A stretch of 64,000 bases of DNA from Bacteriovoracia bacterium. GTDB lineage: Bacteria; Bdellovibrionota; Bacteriovoracia; Bacteriovoracales; Bacteriovoracaceae. This document shows, piece by piece, positions 24,159 to 32,488 of this stretch. The stretch lies in the NCBI GenBank assembly GCA_030431635.1, contig JAUIIL010000002.1, forward strand, positions 310,001-374,000, read 5' to 3'. Both the position numbers and the translations under genes were made by a program. Every line of letters starts with the position of its first letter. Position 1 is the stretch's first letter. The notes under the pieces were generated by a model. That model was not told where the DNA came from. It saw only the letters and a program-made list of their open reading frames with translations, and searched no databases.

Positions 24159-24911
24159 ATGAAATCATTCATTATGCTATTTCTTCTTGTTGTTCATGCC
24201 TATTCTTCGATAGAGAGCGAATTATTTGAGAAAAACTGGGAGAACCCTCTTATCGAATCAAGGTATTGCGGAAGAAACTCAATGAATTTTATTAAATGGC
24301 TTCATGAGGCAGGTGTTGAGTTAGAGAAAACGCAAATTTGGCAAGTTACAAATCAAGGTTTTAGTTACTTCGGATTGGTTAAATATTATCAAAATCGCTG
24401 GTCAGGCTTTATCCCTTCAAATATTGACCCCAATTATTTAACGAATACTTCTGGAGGGTGGCATTATCATGCTTTTGTTGTTCATCAAGGAAATGTTTAC
24501 GATTTTAGCTATAAAGAAAAACCAACAATTATTCCTTTAAAAGAATACCTTCATGATATGTTTACTGTTCGTTATGATCTGGGGAAAGAGAATTGGTTAA
24601 AAAGAAAGTATTCGCTTGAACTTGTGAAGAAATATCAAATTATAGCGGTAAATGGTCTGGATGTGATTAAAGCGATAAAGAGTGACCAAAAGCTATCTCC
24701 CTATGAGATGAAGCTAGGGGTTGTCGCTGATTATATGGGGTTAGAAAATAGGCAGTTAAATTTCAATATGAGCACTTCAATAAGACCAACCTGGGGAACT
24801 CAGCTTAATAAGCTTGTTAAAAAAATTCCGATGGGGAAGTTGAAGTTTTCTAGGCTCAACAGTTGCGATTCCCTTTTTGATAAACCAAATGAAATGATTA
24901 TTCCCGAATAA
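24159..24911 (+). CDS. Secreted papain/transglutaminase-like hydrolase candidate
   Basis: 250 residues with a signal peptide (MKSFIMLFLLVVHAYS). A Cys-His-Asp order typical of papain-like folds is visible: RYCGRNSMNFIKWL (Cys about 30 on, in a helix), WHYHAFVVHQGNVYDFSY with the His and a following Asp. The spacing resembles N-terminal glutamine amidase (WDYHV...D) and related C39/NlpC-type enzymes, but I cannot assign it to one. If active it would hydrolyse or modify proteins or peptides outside the cytosol. A leaderless promoter is suggested. Function is inferred. Confidence 0.5.
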   Translation: MKSFIMLFLLVVHAYSSIESELFEKNWENPLIESRYCGRNSMNFIKWLHEAGVELEKTQIWQVTNQGFSYFGLVKYYQNRWSGFIPSNIDPNYLTNTSGGWHYHAFVVHQGNVYDFSYKEKPTIIPLKEYLHDMFTVRYDLGKENWLKRKYSLELVKKYQIIAVNGLDVIKAIKSDQKLSPYEMKLGVVADYMGLENRQLNFNMSTSIRPTWGTQLNKLVKKIPMGKLKFSRLNSCDSLFDKPNEMIIPE

Positions 24912-25004
24912 CTTCAAGAGGCTCTCTTTGATTTACCGTAGACATCTTAGGAATATGGCCGGTAGATTTAGTAAAGAGAAAAAAAAGAGGGTAGTATTAA
25001 AAGA

Positions 25005-28000
25005 TTGTTATCTTGCATTATTTTTATCTTCAGTCTGGCATATGCTGATACTGATTGCGATAAGAGTAAAACTTTAGAATCATTTAAAAGCAGTAAGCAA
25101 ATTATTTTAAATCAGGTAAAACAGCTTAGCTTAGTTTCAAGTGGTGTTGTTAACAGAGGAGTGAGTCTTAACAATATCTTTGGTCACAATTTTAAGCTTG
25201 AAGAAAGTGACTCTTACATTCAAAAGCTTCAAAAGCTTAATGAAAGAGAAGATGGAATCGCACCTGAAAATAGAACTTTGTCTTATTGTTTAAAAAAATT
25301 AAAATTAAAGTCTTATCAGAATGAATTAATCAAGATTTCAAAAGAATTTAATAATTTAAAAATCCAACTTTTTAATAAAAATAAGAATTTGAACGATTTG
25401 TTCAAAAAAAGCCTAGAAGTTCAAGCTGACCTTCCTGAGTTTCAAAAAGAGTTACAAAAAGAAAGCATAGAGTCTCAAAAAATTAAAAAAGAGCTAGAGC
25501 AAGACTTACTTAAGTCTGAAGGGCAAAGTTTAAAAGAGAAAGACTTTGTTAAAAAAGAAATTATTGCGTACAAAAATGCGCTGATTAGATATAATATTGA
25601 GCTGATAGAAAAAAAGCTAGATAATATTAAAGCACTTGAAGAGAAAATTAATTACCTTTCTTTAAAGTCTCAAAACCTTTCACTGCTCTCTAAAGAGCCT
25701 TCAGAACAAAAACAACTAGAGGAAAGTTTTAGAAAAATAGACAATATATGGCTAGAAGTAACTCAAGAGGATTTATATAAAATTTTCAATAAAAAATTCA
25801 GCTTCTCTCTTCCCGTAGTACCAGAACTTCCCCGCTTAAAAGAAAGCTCTCGTGAGCTAGAAAGTGAACTTTTAGAACTAGCAAAGAAAAGAGAGGAAGC
25901 TATTTTTCAAAGGCAACAAGCTTTAAAGGAACTTACTAACAAGGAAAAGCAAGAACTCAAGTTTCTTAATGAACTTATTCTTAATATTAACTCTTTAAGA
26001 AGTGAGTATTTCAGTAAGCTAGAAACGCACTATATAATTAGGAAAATTCTCGCCTCTGAGTATTTAAAACTTTTAAAAAATGAGATTGTATCATCTCCTT
26101 ATCGGGTTATTAGTTTCTTCTATTCTAAGTTTTTATATGTCAATGAGAAAATATCAAGAGGTCGAGAAGGTATCTCTGAACTAGTTTTTGATTTTTTTAA
26201 ATTGCTTTTTATTATTTTTCTTTTCTTCTCTTTGAAGTTAAGTTTAGACAAAATCTATACTTATCTTGATGATAAGCAAAATAAAGCAATTAATTACTAT
26301 CGAAATGTTAAATCACTTAAAGTTTTTTCTTCTTTTTGGGTAAGAATAAAACCTAACTTCACTGATATTATCTGGATTTTACTTATTCAGTTCTTAATAA
26401 GTAATTCTTACTTTCGTGACATCACTATTTTATTAAAAGTTGCTAATGTCATTTTTATCTCCAGGGTTATCAAACATTTAGTTATTTTGTTTTTAGGTTC
26501 TGTTTCTAAAATAGATATAAAAAGTTTTGCTAGTTTTAAGAAAAAGGCAAAACTAACTTCAGAGCATTTTTCAAATATATACCTTGCTTACTTTTTAACG
26601 ATGATTTTCATTGAAGCTACAGTCGGTAAAGTTTATATCTACTCTATATTTAATATTATTGTTGTTCTTTTTTCAATTTATCGTCTAATGAATGCAGCTT
26701 CAGAGTGGGAGGACGAATTTAAGACATATCTTGAAAGAAAATTCTCCGGAGTTATTACAGAAAAGATTGATTTTTTACTTAAGTATATGCCTGTCAAAGT
26801 AAGGGCCATACTGATATTTGTGTCAATTGTTTTACTTTCCGCCTTGGATATTTTTATTAAAGCGACAGAGAATTTTGAAATTTCAAAAAAGATTTCTGCA
26901 AACTTGTTTAAAAAACAAATTGAGAATATTGAAGCTGAGGATGGAGCTGATAAGAAAATCCCTCAAGAATATAAAAATGAATTTAAGTATAACTCTATTA
27001 CAAACTTTAATGAATACGTCGTTTCAGACAAAAAGCTTGAGGCAAGTATCTTACTTGAAATTCATGAGTGGTTTGAAGAAAAGTCAGATGAGCACTCAGT
27101 TGTTATCTATGGAGACAAAGGTATTGGAAAAACAACTCTTCTAAAGCATATTATTTCTAACCTTGAAATAGAAGAGACATCAAAAGTTCAGTGTATTTAC
27201 TCTAAAATGCCATCTAAAACGACAAATAAAGAGAGTTTAGAAGCTTATCTCCTGTCACTTTTTGGCCAAGTATGCCAGAGAGATAAATTTGATATTTATG
27301 AAATAGATTCAAAGTTAGATAAAAAAACAGTTGTCGTTATTGACGAAGCCCAAAATATGTTTCTTTCTCAGACAGGAGGATTTGAAGCCTATTATAGTTT
27401 GATTAATTTAATAAACTTAAATACTGAAAAAATATTTTGGGCCATGTCTTTTAATAAATATAGTTGGCTGTATTTGGACAGGGCTTTCGGAAGAAATCAA
27501 TTCTTCAGAAATGTGTATGAACTAAGTGGATGGAGTGATACTAAAATTAAAGAGCTCATTCTCAAAAGGCATCAAAAATCTCCCTATAAACTGTCTTATG
27601 ATTTACTTATAAATGCGACTCGTTCACAAGATGAGATGGATCGGTACGCATCGATTGAGTCAAAGTTTTTTAAACTACTTTGGGAGTTATCAAGAGGTAA
27701 CCCTCGGGCTGCACTTTCTCTGTGGGTTTCTGCTCTTTCTCGTAAAAATCGAGGAAGTTTTAATGTTAATATTCCTAAAGAGTTAGAATTAAGTGGAATT
27801 GAAAAACTACCCGATGACTTAATGTTTGTGATCGCTCACGTTTTGAAGCATGAAAATTTACTTTCAGTAGAAATCGAGAGTACTACAAACCTTCCAAAGG
27901 GAATCGTCAGGAATGCAATTAAAGTTTGTCTAGAAAGAAAGTTTCTCTATCGAGATGAAAGAGGACGCTATATGATAGATATATCGTCTCAGTATGGCCT

Positions 28001-28043
28001 CATAAGATATCTAAGGTTAAAGAATTTTATTTATGGAAGTTAA
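25005..28043 (+). CDS. Membrane ATPase: periplasmic coiled coil, ~6 TM, AAA-type NTPase
   Basis: 1012 residues; TTG start without a clear ribosome site. Signal peptide to about residue 15, then about 370 residues of mostly charged coiled coil, as in the periplasmic part of MscK/MscM. About six TM helices follow (near 398-418, 452-470, 477-500, 524-543, 545-562, 598-620). The cytoplasmic C-terminus is an ATPase of the AAA/ORC1-like P-loop type: Walker A GDKGIGKTT (about 703-711), Walker B VVVIDEAQNM (about 775-785), then a winged-helix-like tail (EIESTTNLPKGIVRNAIKVC). An MscS channel gene overlaps its end by 11 nt. I know of no described protein with this full order. Confidence 0.6.
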   Translation: MLSCIIFIFSLAYADTDCDKSKTLESFKSSKQIILNQVKQLSLVSSGVVNRGVSLNNIFGHNFKLEESDSYIQKLQKLNEREDGIAPENRTLSYCLKKLKLKSYQNELIKISKEFNNLKIQLFNKNKNLNDLFKKSLEVQADLPEFQKELQKESIESQKIKKELEQDLLKSEGQSLKEKDFVKKEIIAYKNALIRYNIELIEKKLDNIKALEEKINYLSLKSQNLSLLSKEPSEQKQLEESFRKIDNIWLEVTQEDLYKIFNKKFSFSLPVVPELPRLKESSRELESELLELAKKREEAIFQRQQALKELTNKEKQELKFLNELILNINSLRSEYFSKLETHYIIRKILASEYLKLLKNEIVSSPYRVISFFYSKFLYVNEKISRGREGISELVFDFFKLLFIIFLFFSLKLSLDKIYTYLDDKQNKAINYYRNVKSLKVFSSFWVRIKPNFTDIIWILLIQFLISNSYFRDITILLKVANVIFISRVIKHLVILFLGSVSKIDIKSFASFKKKAKLTSEHFSNIYLAYFLTMIFIEATVGKVYIYSIFNIIVVLFSIYRLMNAASEWEDEFKTYLERKFSGVITEKIDFLLKYMPVKVRAILIFVSIVLLSALDIFIKATENFEISKKISANLFKKQIENIEAEDGADKKIPQEYKNEFKYNSITNFNEYVVSDKKLEASILLEIHEWFEEKSDEHSVVIYGDKGIGKTTLLKHIISNLEIEETSKVQCIYSKMPSKTTNKESLEAYLLSLFGQVCQRDKFDIYEIDSKLDKKTVVVIDEAQNMFLSQTGGFEAYYSLINLINLNTEKIFWAMSFNKYSWLYLDRAFGRNQFFRNVYELSGWSDTKIKELILKRHQKSPYKLSYDLLINATRSQDEMDRYASIESKFFKLLWELSRGNPRAALSLWVSALSRKNRGSFNVNIPKELELSGIEKLPDDLMFVIAHVLKHENLLSVEIESTTNLPKGIVRNAIKVCLERKFLYRDERGRYMIDISSQYGLIRYLRLKNFIYGS

Positions 28044-28833
28044 TAAAGATTTATCACTCTTAATTTTTGATTTTTTTAAGATAGATAAAATTTTTCTTTT
28101 TATCGTTTTAGTAGCAGTTATTATTTTAATTGTTAAAATTGTAAATATTTGGTCTGAAAAAGTTCAGAGTAGATTTTCAGGAAAAAGGTTAATTGTTCTT
28201 CAACTAACAACAATATTCTCTTTTACTGCTTATCTTTTTGGAATTTTAGGTATTTTTTATTTTGTTTTTAGACCTTCGAGAGAATTACTTGTTGCTTTTG
28301 GAGGCTCAGCTGCTGTTGCTTTTGGTTTCGCATTAAAAGATCTAGTAGGTTCAGTAATTGCAGGTTTTATTTTATTATTTGATAGACCTTTTCAAGTAGG
28401 AGATCGAGTTACTTTTGGAGATTCTTACGGAGAGATAAAGAGCATCGGTTTAAGATCTGTTCGCTTAAATACGTTAGATGATAACTTAGTAACGATTCCC
28501 AACTCTAAATTTTTAACAGATGTTGTTGCGAGCGGAAACAGCGGAGCCTTGGATATGATGGTTGTGACGACCTTTTATGTTTCTCTGTTTGAAAACTTAG
28601 AGAAGATTAAAAAGATTCTTCTTGAAATTGTCATTACAAGCCGGTTTGTTTTTTTAGAAAAACCAGTTTCCATTACTTTTGAAGAAGTTGCGGTTTCAAA
28701 CAATTTTGTGATTAAGGTCAATGTTAAGGCCTACGTTCTTGATGTTAAGTACGAAAAAGCCTTTATGAGTGATATTATTATGCGAGGGGAAAAAATTCTT
28801 CTCGAGCAAAATATTAAGCGCCCAATTCTATAA
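28033..28833 (+). CDS. MscS-family mechanosensitive channel
   Basis: 266 residues. Two N-terminal TM helices (residues about 18-37 and 52-78) and the pore helix AFGGSAAVAFGFALKDLVGS (about 91-110), followed by the conserved FDRPFQVGD and the beta domain (GEIKSIGLRSVRLNTLDD, then VTIPNSKF). These match MscS TM3 and the beta domain. Its first 11 bases overlap the ATPase gene, so the two are translated together and probably form one membrane complex. Typical MscS opens under membrane tension. High confidence for the family. Confidence 0.9.
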   Translation: MEVNKDLSLLIFDFFKIDKIFLFIVLVAVIILIVKIVNIWSEKVQSRFSGKRLIVLQLTTIFSFTAYLFGILGIFYFVFRPSRELLVAFGGSAAVAFGFALKDLVGSVIAGFILLFDRPFQVGDRVTFGDSYGEIKSIGLRSVRLNTLDDNLVTIPNSKFLTDVVASGNSGALDMMVVTTFYVSLFENLEKIKKILLEIVITSRFVFLEKPVSITFEEVAVSNNFVIKVNVKAYVLDVKYEKAFMSDIIMRGEKILLEQNIKRPIL

Positions 28834-28934
28834 AATATGTTTTTTATAGGCATCGTGTAAAGAAACAAATACTCTCAACTATAGTTAAAATTTATTTGGT
28901 GTGCATTTTTTTTTGTAAAGATTAATATACACTA

Positions 28935-30092
28935 ATGTTCTCGATAGAAGACTTCATGCCACATGGACACTGCTACTTATGGAATAAGTGGATACTACTT
29001 GCCCAAGTAGGAGGAGACTCTCTTATTGCTCTTAGCTATTTTTCGATTCCTGTTGCTTTAGGATATTACGTGATTAAGAGAGAGGTAATGACTCATAGTA
29101 AACTTGTTTGGATGTTTATTTCTTTCATCCTCCTCTGTGGAATGACACATGCTGTTTCAATCGTGACTGTTTGGTATCCTTTGTATCAATTAGAGAGTTT
29201 ATTCAAGATACTAACAGCATTAGTTTCTGTATTTGTTGCTGTTTCTCTTTGGCCTTTAATTCCAAGAGCACTGAGACTCCCAACCCAAAAAGAAATGAGA
29301 GAAAAAAACCGAGAGCTTCAGAAAGAAAAAGAACAACTTAGAGAAGCTAATATTCAGCTTAGAAGATACCAAGAAAAAGTCATAGAATCATCTAAGCTAG
29401 CTTCTTTAGGAGAGATGGCCGGAGGTATTGCTCATGAAATTAATAACCCTTTAAGTATTATTAATTCTTCAACAAAAGTTTTAGAAGAGCTTCTTAAAAC
29501 AGAAGGAATTGAAAAACAGGAAATACTCGATCGAATCAATAATATTAATGTTATCGTCAGGAGAATTTCTAAAATTATTAATGGGATGAAAAAAGTCTCT
29601 CGTACAGGAAAAAATGAACGAATGAAAAAATATTCGTGTTTAAAAGTGCTAGAAGATGCGATTAGTTTATCTCAAGAAAAATTTAAATGTGATGGTATTG
29701 ATCTTATTGTTGATTCAAGTGCCATTAGTGATGAGACTCTCGTTGAATGTCGTCCAGTTCAACTATCTCAAGTTTTTATTAACCTTCTGAATAATGCTTT
29801 TGATGTTATAAAATCTCAGACAAAAGATAAGTGGATAAAAATCATTCTTTCAGAAATACCTGATAGGAAAATTCAATTTGATTTTGTTGATAGTGGAGAA
29901 GGGATTAATCCCTATCTTGCGAAGAAAATATTTGAGCCTTTTTTTACAACGAAAGAAGTAGGAGAGGGAACTGGCCTTGGGCTTAGTATTTCATATTCTA
30001 TAGTTGAACAAATGAAAGGAGAGCTTTTTTACAATGAGAGCTATAAGAATACGTGCTTTTCTCTTATTCTAAATAAGGCCAAAGGGACATAA
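28935..30092 (+). CDS. Histidine kinase with ethylene-receptor-like copper-binding sensor
   Basis: 385 residues. The N-terminal 115 residues form three TM helices of the plant ETR1/cyanobacterial type: Asp28, Tyr35, Ile38, Pro39 (SYFSIP) and Cys68/His72 (CGMTH), each exactly three residues beyond ETR1 Asp25, Tyr32, Ile35, Pro36, Cys65, His69, the last two being copper ligands in ETR1. A coiled coil follows, then the H-box AGGIAHEINNPL (His about 169), N-box and G-boxes (DSGEGI, GEGTGLGLS), so it is an intact kinase. No SD precedes the ATG. Heads an operon with an HD-GYP protein and a response regulator. Confidence 0.85.
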   Translation: MFSIEDFMPHGHCYLWNKWILLAQVGGDSLIALSYFSIPVALGYYVIKREVMTHSKLVWMFISFILLCGMTHAVSIVTVWYPLYQLESLFKILTALVSVFVAVSLWPLIPRALRLPTQKEMREKNRELQKEKEQLREANIQLRRYQEKVIESSKLASLGEMAGGIAHEINNPLSIINSSTKVLEELLKTEGIEKQEILDRINNINVIVRRISKIINGMKKVSRTGKNERMKKYSCLKVLEDAISLSQEKFKCDGIDLIVDSSAISDETLVECRPVQLSQVFINLLNNAFDVIKSQTKDKWIKIILSEIPDRKIQFDFVDSGEGINPYLAKKIFEPFFTTKEVGEGTGLGLSISYSIVEQMKGELFYNESYKNTCFSLILNKAKGT

Positions 30093-30094
30093 AT

Positions 30095-31456
30095 TTGAGT
30101 CAAGATAGTAAGGTTCTCGTTTACCACCCAAATGTTTCCTCCGCCAAAGAGTTAAGAATTCAAATATCACAAGAAATTAATTGTAAAGTAGATATTTGTG
30201 TAAACAAACTAGAAGCCTATAAGCTTTTATCCCAACATAATTATGAGAATGTTGTTTTAAACTTTGAAACTCCTAATGAAAACTCTCTTGAATTACTGAA
30301 ATTTATACGCCTTAACTCTAACGACAGAAAAGTTATTTTTCTATGTAAAAGTAGTCGAGATTTAAGTGAAAGTTTTTCAGAAGATAAACTTGCTGAATTA
30401 GGTGTAAGCAGTGTTTTTTATAAAACGGAAGGTTTTAATCGTTTGCTTGATATTATTAAAGCACAAAAAAATAAATTTAGTATTGAAGAACCTATTTTAA
30501 AAAATGAAAAGAGAGAACCGAGTTTTACGAGAGTTAGTCGGAAGTTTTTATCAAGAAAAAACCCTTCTTTTTTTGACTTGTATGTGAAAATTAATAATCA
30601 TTACATCAAAATATTAAAGAGGGGAGATATTTTTGAAGATGAACAATTTGAAAAATATAGTGAAATTGAAGATTTTTTTATTTCAAGAGATGATGAAATA
30701 AACTACGTAAAACATTTAAATAATGTTATTGAAAAACTAAACCAAGAAAAAAAGATGTCTCCTAAATTAAGAAAAAGTGCAACTTGTTTGATAAGGGAGG
30801 CCGCTGAATCTCTTTTTAACTCTGCATTTTGCTCAAGATTAGAGCCGAGACTTTTAGATGAGTGTAGAACATTATGTTATAATGTTAAAAACTATATTGA
30901 AGAATCAAGTTCATTAAAAAATTTGTTTAATACGCATTATAGTGCTGAAAACACAGTAAAAGAGCATAGCTTTTTAACAATGATATACTCCATTGCAATA
31001 TCTATTAAAACTCCTTGGATTAATGAGAGAGTTTTAAGAAATATATCCTTAGCTTCCTTATTTCATGATTTAGGTTTAAAAAGGCTTGATTTTGAGGTTA
31101 ATCAGTACAACTTTAATAAGCTTTCAATGGAGCAGCTGATTGAATATAAAAAACATCCAGAATACTCAGTAGAGATGTTAAATGAAGCTGAAGATCAACC
31201 AGAAGCTTTGAAGCAAATTATTTTCCAGCATCATGAGTATATGAATGGAGAAGGATTTCCGTTAGGACTTTATGAAAGTCAAATTTATCCGCCTGCCAGA
31301 GTTTTATCTATGGCCAATTTTTTTGCTGATAAAATCATTTTAAATCAAGAGTCTCCAGAAGTTGTTTTAAGAGGTCTAATCAAGAATAGAATTAACCTCG
31401 AAAAGTTTGATATCAACGTTGTGAAAGCTTTGGTTGATTGCTTTAAAGCAAGGTGA
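30095..31456 (+). CDS. Pseudo-receiver/HD-GYP protein
   Basis: 453 residues, TTG start 2 nt after the kinase stop. N-terminal receiver-like domain (about 1-125) in which the phospho-acceptor Asp is replaced (VVLNFETPNENS), so it cannot be phosphorylated normally. C-terminal HD-GYP domain: HDLGL (HD), KKHPEYSVEML, and HHEYMNGEGFP (HHExxxGxGYP with F for Y). HD-GYP proteins cleave c-di-GMP with two or three bound metal ions; the main ligand residues look present. Between kinase and response regulator in one operon. A c-di-GMP role is inferred. Confidence 0.75.
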   Translation: MSQDSKVLVYHPNVSSAKELRIQISQEINCKVDICVNKLEAYKLLSQHNYENVVLNFETPNENSLELLKFIRLNSNDRKVIFLCKSSRDLSESFSEDKLAELGVSSVFYKTEGFNRLLDIIKAQKNKFSIEEPILKNEKREPSFTRVSRKFLSRKNPSFFDLYVKINNHYIKILKRGDIFEDEQFEKYSEIEDFFISRDDEINYVKHLNNVIEKLNQEKKMSPKLRKSATCLIREAAESLFNSAFCSRLEPRLLDECRTLCYNVKNYIEESSSLKNLFNTHYSAENTVKEHSFLTMIYSIAISIKTPWINERVLRNISLASLFHDLGLKRLDFEVNQYNFNKLSMEQLIEYKKHPEYSVEMLNEAEDQPEALKQIIFQHHEYMNGEGFPLGLYESQIYPPARVLSMANFFADKIILNQESPEVVLRGLIKNRINLEKFDINVVKALVDCFKAR

Positions 31457-31461
31457 ATGAA

Positions 31462-31911
31462 ATGGAAAAGAAAAATATTCTTCTAATTGATGACGAAGAG
31501 TTAATTTTAAAAGATATTGCTTTTTTGATTAAGAAGCATGTTAAGGAAGTCCATACTGCCAATAATGGGTTTGAGGCACTTGAGGTTTTAAAGAAAAAGG
31601 ATATTGATATTATAGTCACTGATATAAAAATGCCTAAGCTTGATGGCATTGAAATGATGAAGAGCATTCGAGAGAGTGGTTATGAAACACCTGTCATTGT
31701 TTATACTTCCTTTGGTAACGATCAAATAATAAACTCAATATTAAAATATTCTATTAATGACTTTATTAATAAGCCTGATATCGACTCCCTGGTCGAAGCA
31801 ATACTCTTAATACAAGAAACTGAAAATGCAGAGGTTATTAGGAAAGAAAAGTATGAGCAATTGTTGAAATCTTTAATGGAAAGTATTGATAAGAGTCATT
31901 CGAAAAAATAA
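31462..31911 (+). CDS. Single-domain response regulator
   Basis: 149 residues from the ATG at 31462, preceded by AAGGTGA 5 nt away; an in-frame GTG at 31453 lies inside that site. CheY-like receiver: Asp10/Asp11 acidic pair, phospho-acceptor Asp54 (TDIKMPKLDG), Thr/Ser switch (VYTS) and Lys/Pro near NKPD. A 30-residue helical tail follows; no output domain. It is the natural partner of the ethylene-like kinase two genes upstream. A terminator follows at once. Confidence 0.85.
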   Translation: MEKKNILLIDDEELILKDIAFLIKKHVKEVHTANNGFEALEVLKKKDIDIIVTDIKMPKLDGIEMMKSIRESGYETPVIVYTSFGNDQIINSILKYSINDFINKPDIDSLVEAILLIQETENAEVIRKEKYEQLLKSLMESIDKSHSKK

Positions 31912-31937
31912 AAAAGGGTCGGAAATCCGACCCTTTT
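31911..31937. terminator. Bidirectional terminator
   Basis: AAAAGGGTCGG, 4-nt loop, CCGACCCTTTT followed by C and T. It serves the response regulator on the plus strand and the small secreted protein gene on the minus strand. Confidence 0.85.
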
Positions 31938-31939
31938 CT

Positions 31940-32137
31940 CTACTCATCTCCTGACGAGTCAATAGTTATTTCATCATCAGAAATAGGTGTTGGTGCTTCG
32001 TCTATAACGACTTCATCATCGGACTGAGCAACAACTTGCTGAATCTCTTCGCCATTTTCAGTAAATAGCTCAGTTGCATTAGCAGTAGTGTTACTTAAGG
32101 CCAATGTGATAAAAAATAAGCTCATTAAAGTTTTCAT
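31940..32137 (-). CDS. Small acidic secreted protein
   Basis: 65 residues from the ATG at 32137, which has GGAG 6 nt before it; the ATG at 32149 is upstream of that site. Signal peptide MKTLMSLFFITLALSNTTANA. The mature part is short and very acidic, with a repeated SDDEVVID / SDDEITID motif. It has no recognisable enzyme feature and may be a periplasmic or secreted peptide. Downstream of the Cys/Lys-rich small gene, 24 nt away, so the two are probably co-transcribed. Confidence 0.6.
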   Translation of the reverse strand: MKTLMSLFFITLALSNTTANATELFTENGEEIQQVVAQSDDEVVIDEAPTPISDDEITIDSSGDE

Positions 32138-32161
32138 TTTAATCTCCATTTTTTATTAAAC

Positions 32162-32404
32162 CTAAGAAACCTTTTTCTTGGATTTTAATTTTTTTGAAAC
32201 TTTTTTCTTTGTTTTACAAATTTTTTCTGTTTTTTTAGCTGTTATATTACTTTTGCTCCAGCAAAAATAATCTCTCACAGCTCCTTTTACGCTTGAACAC
32301 GAAATCTCTACTAAATTTTTATTCTTAGACTCACATTTGTTTTTTTCTTCAGCAAATGAAGAACTAAGTGTCATCATAAGAACAAGACAAATTGCCTTTT
32401 TCAC
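32162..32404 (-). CDS. Small Lys- and Cys-rich secreted protein
   Basis: 80 residues from a GTG at 32404 with AAGGAG 8 nt upstream. The longer reading frame to 32593 enters the divergent LysR gene and is unlikely. Signal peptide of about 18 residues (KKAICLVLMMTLSSSFA). The mature part has four Cys and a C-terminal tail that is almost all Lys/Ser/Val (KKKVSKKLKSKKKVS), giving a strong positive charge. It is divergent from the LysR gene, across a 13-bp inverted repeat. Possibly DNA- or surface-binding; function unknown. Confidence 0.55.
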   Translation of the reverse strand: MKKAICLVLMMTLSSSFAEEKNKCESKNKNLVEISCSSVKGAVRDYFCWSKSNITAKKTEKICKTKKKVSKKLKSKKKVS

Positions 32405-32457
32405 TCTTAACTCCTTGGTGAGAGTGTTGTTTTCTAGAGTATTATCGTTTATATTCA

Positions 32458-32488
32458 AATTTAGAAATAATCGTTTTATTTCTAAATT
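32458..32488. promoter_or_regulatory. 13-bp perfect inverted repeat, likely LysR-type operator
   Basis: AATTTAGAAATAA (32458-32470) and TTATTTCTAAATT (32476-32488) around a 5-nt centre, in the divergent space between the small secreted gene and the LysR gene. A second pair, AATTAG/CTAATT, lies just to its right (32485-32507). LysR regulators bind such AT-rich dyads and often sit beside them. Confidence 0.6.
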
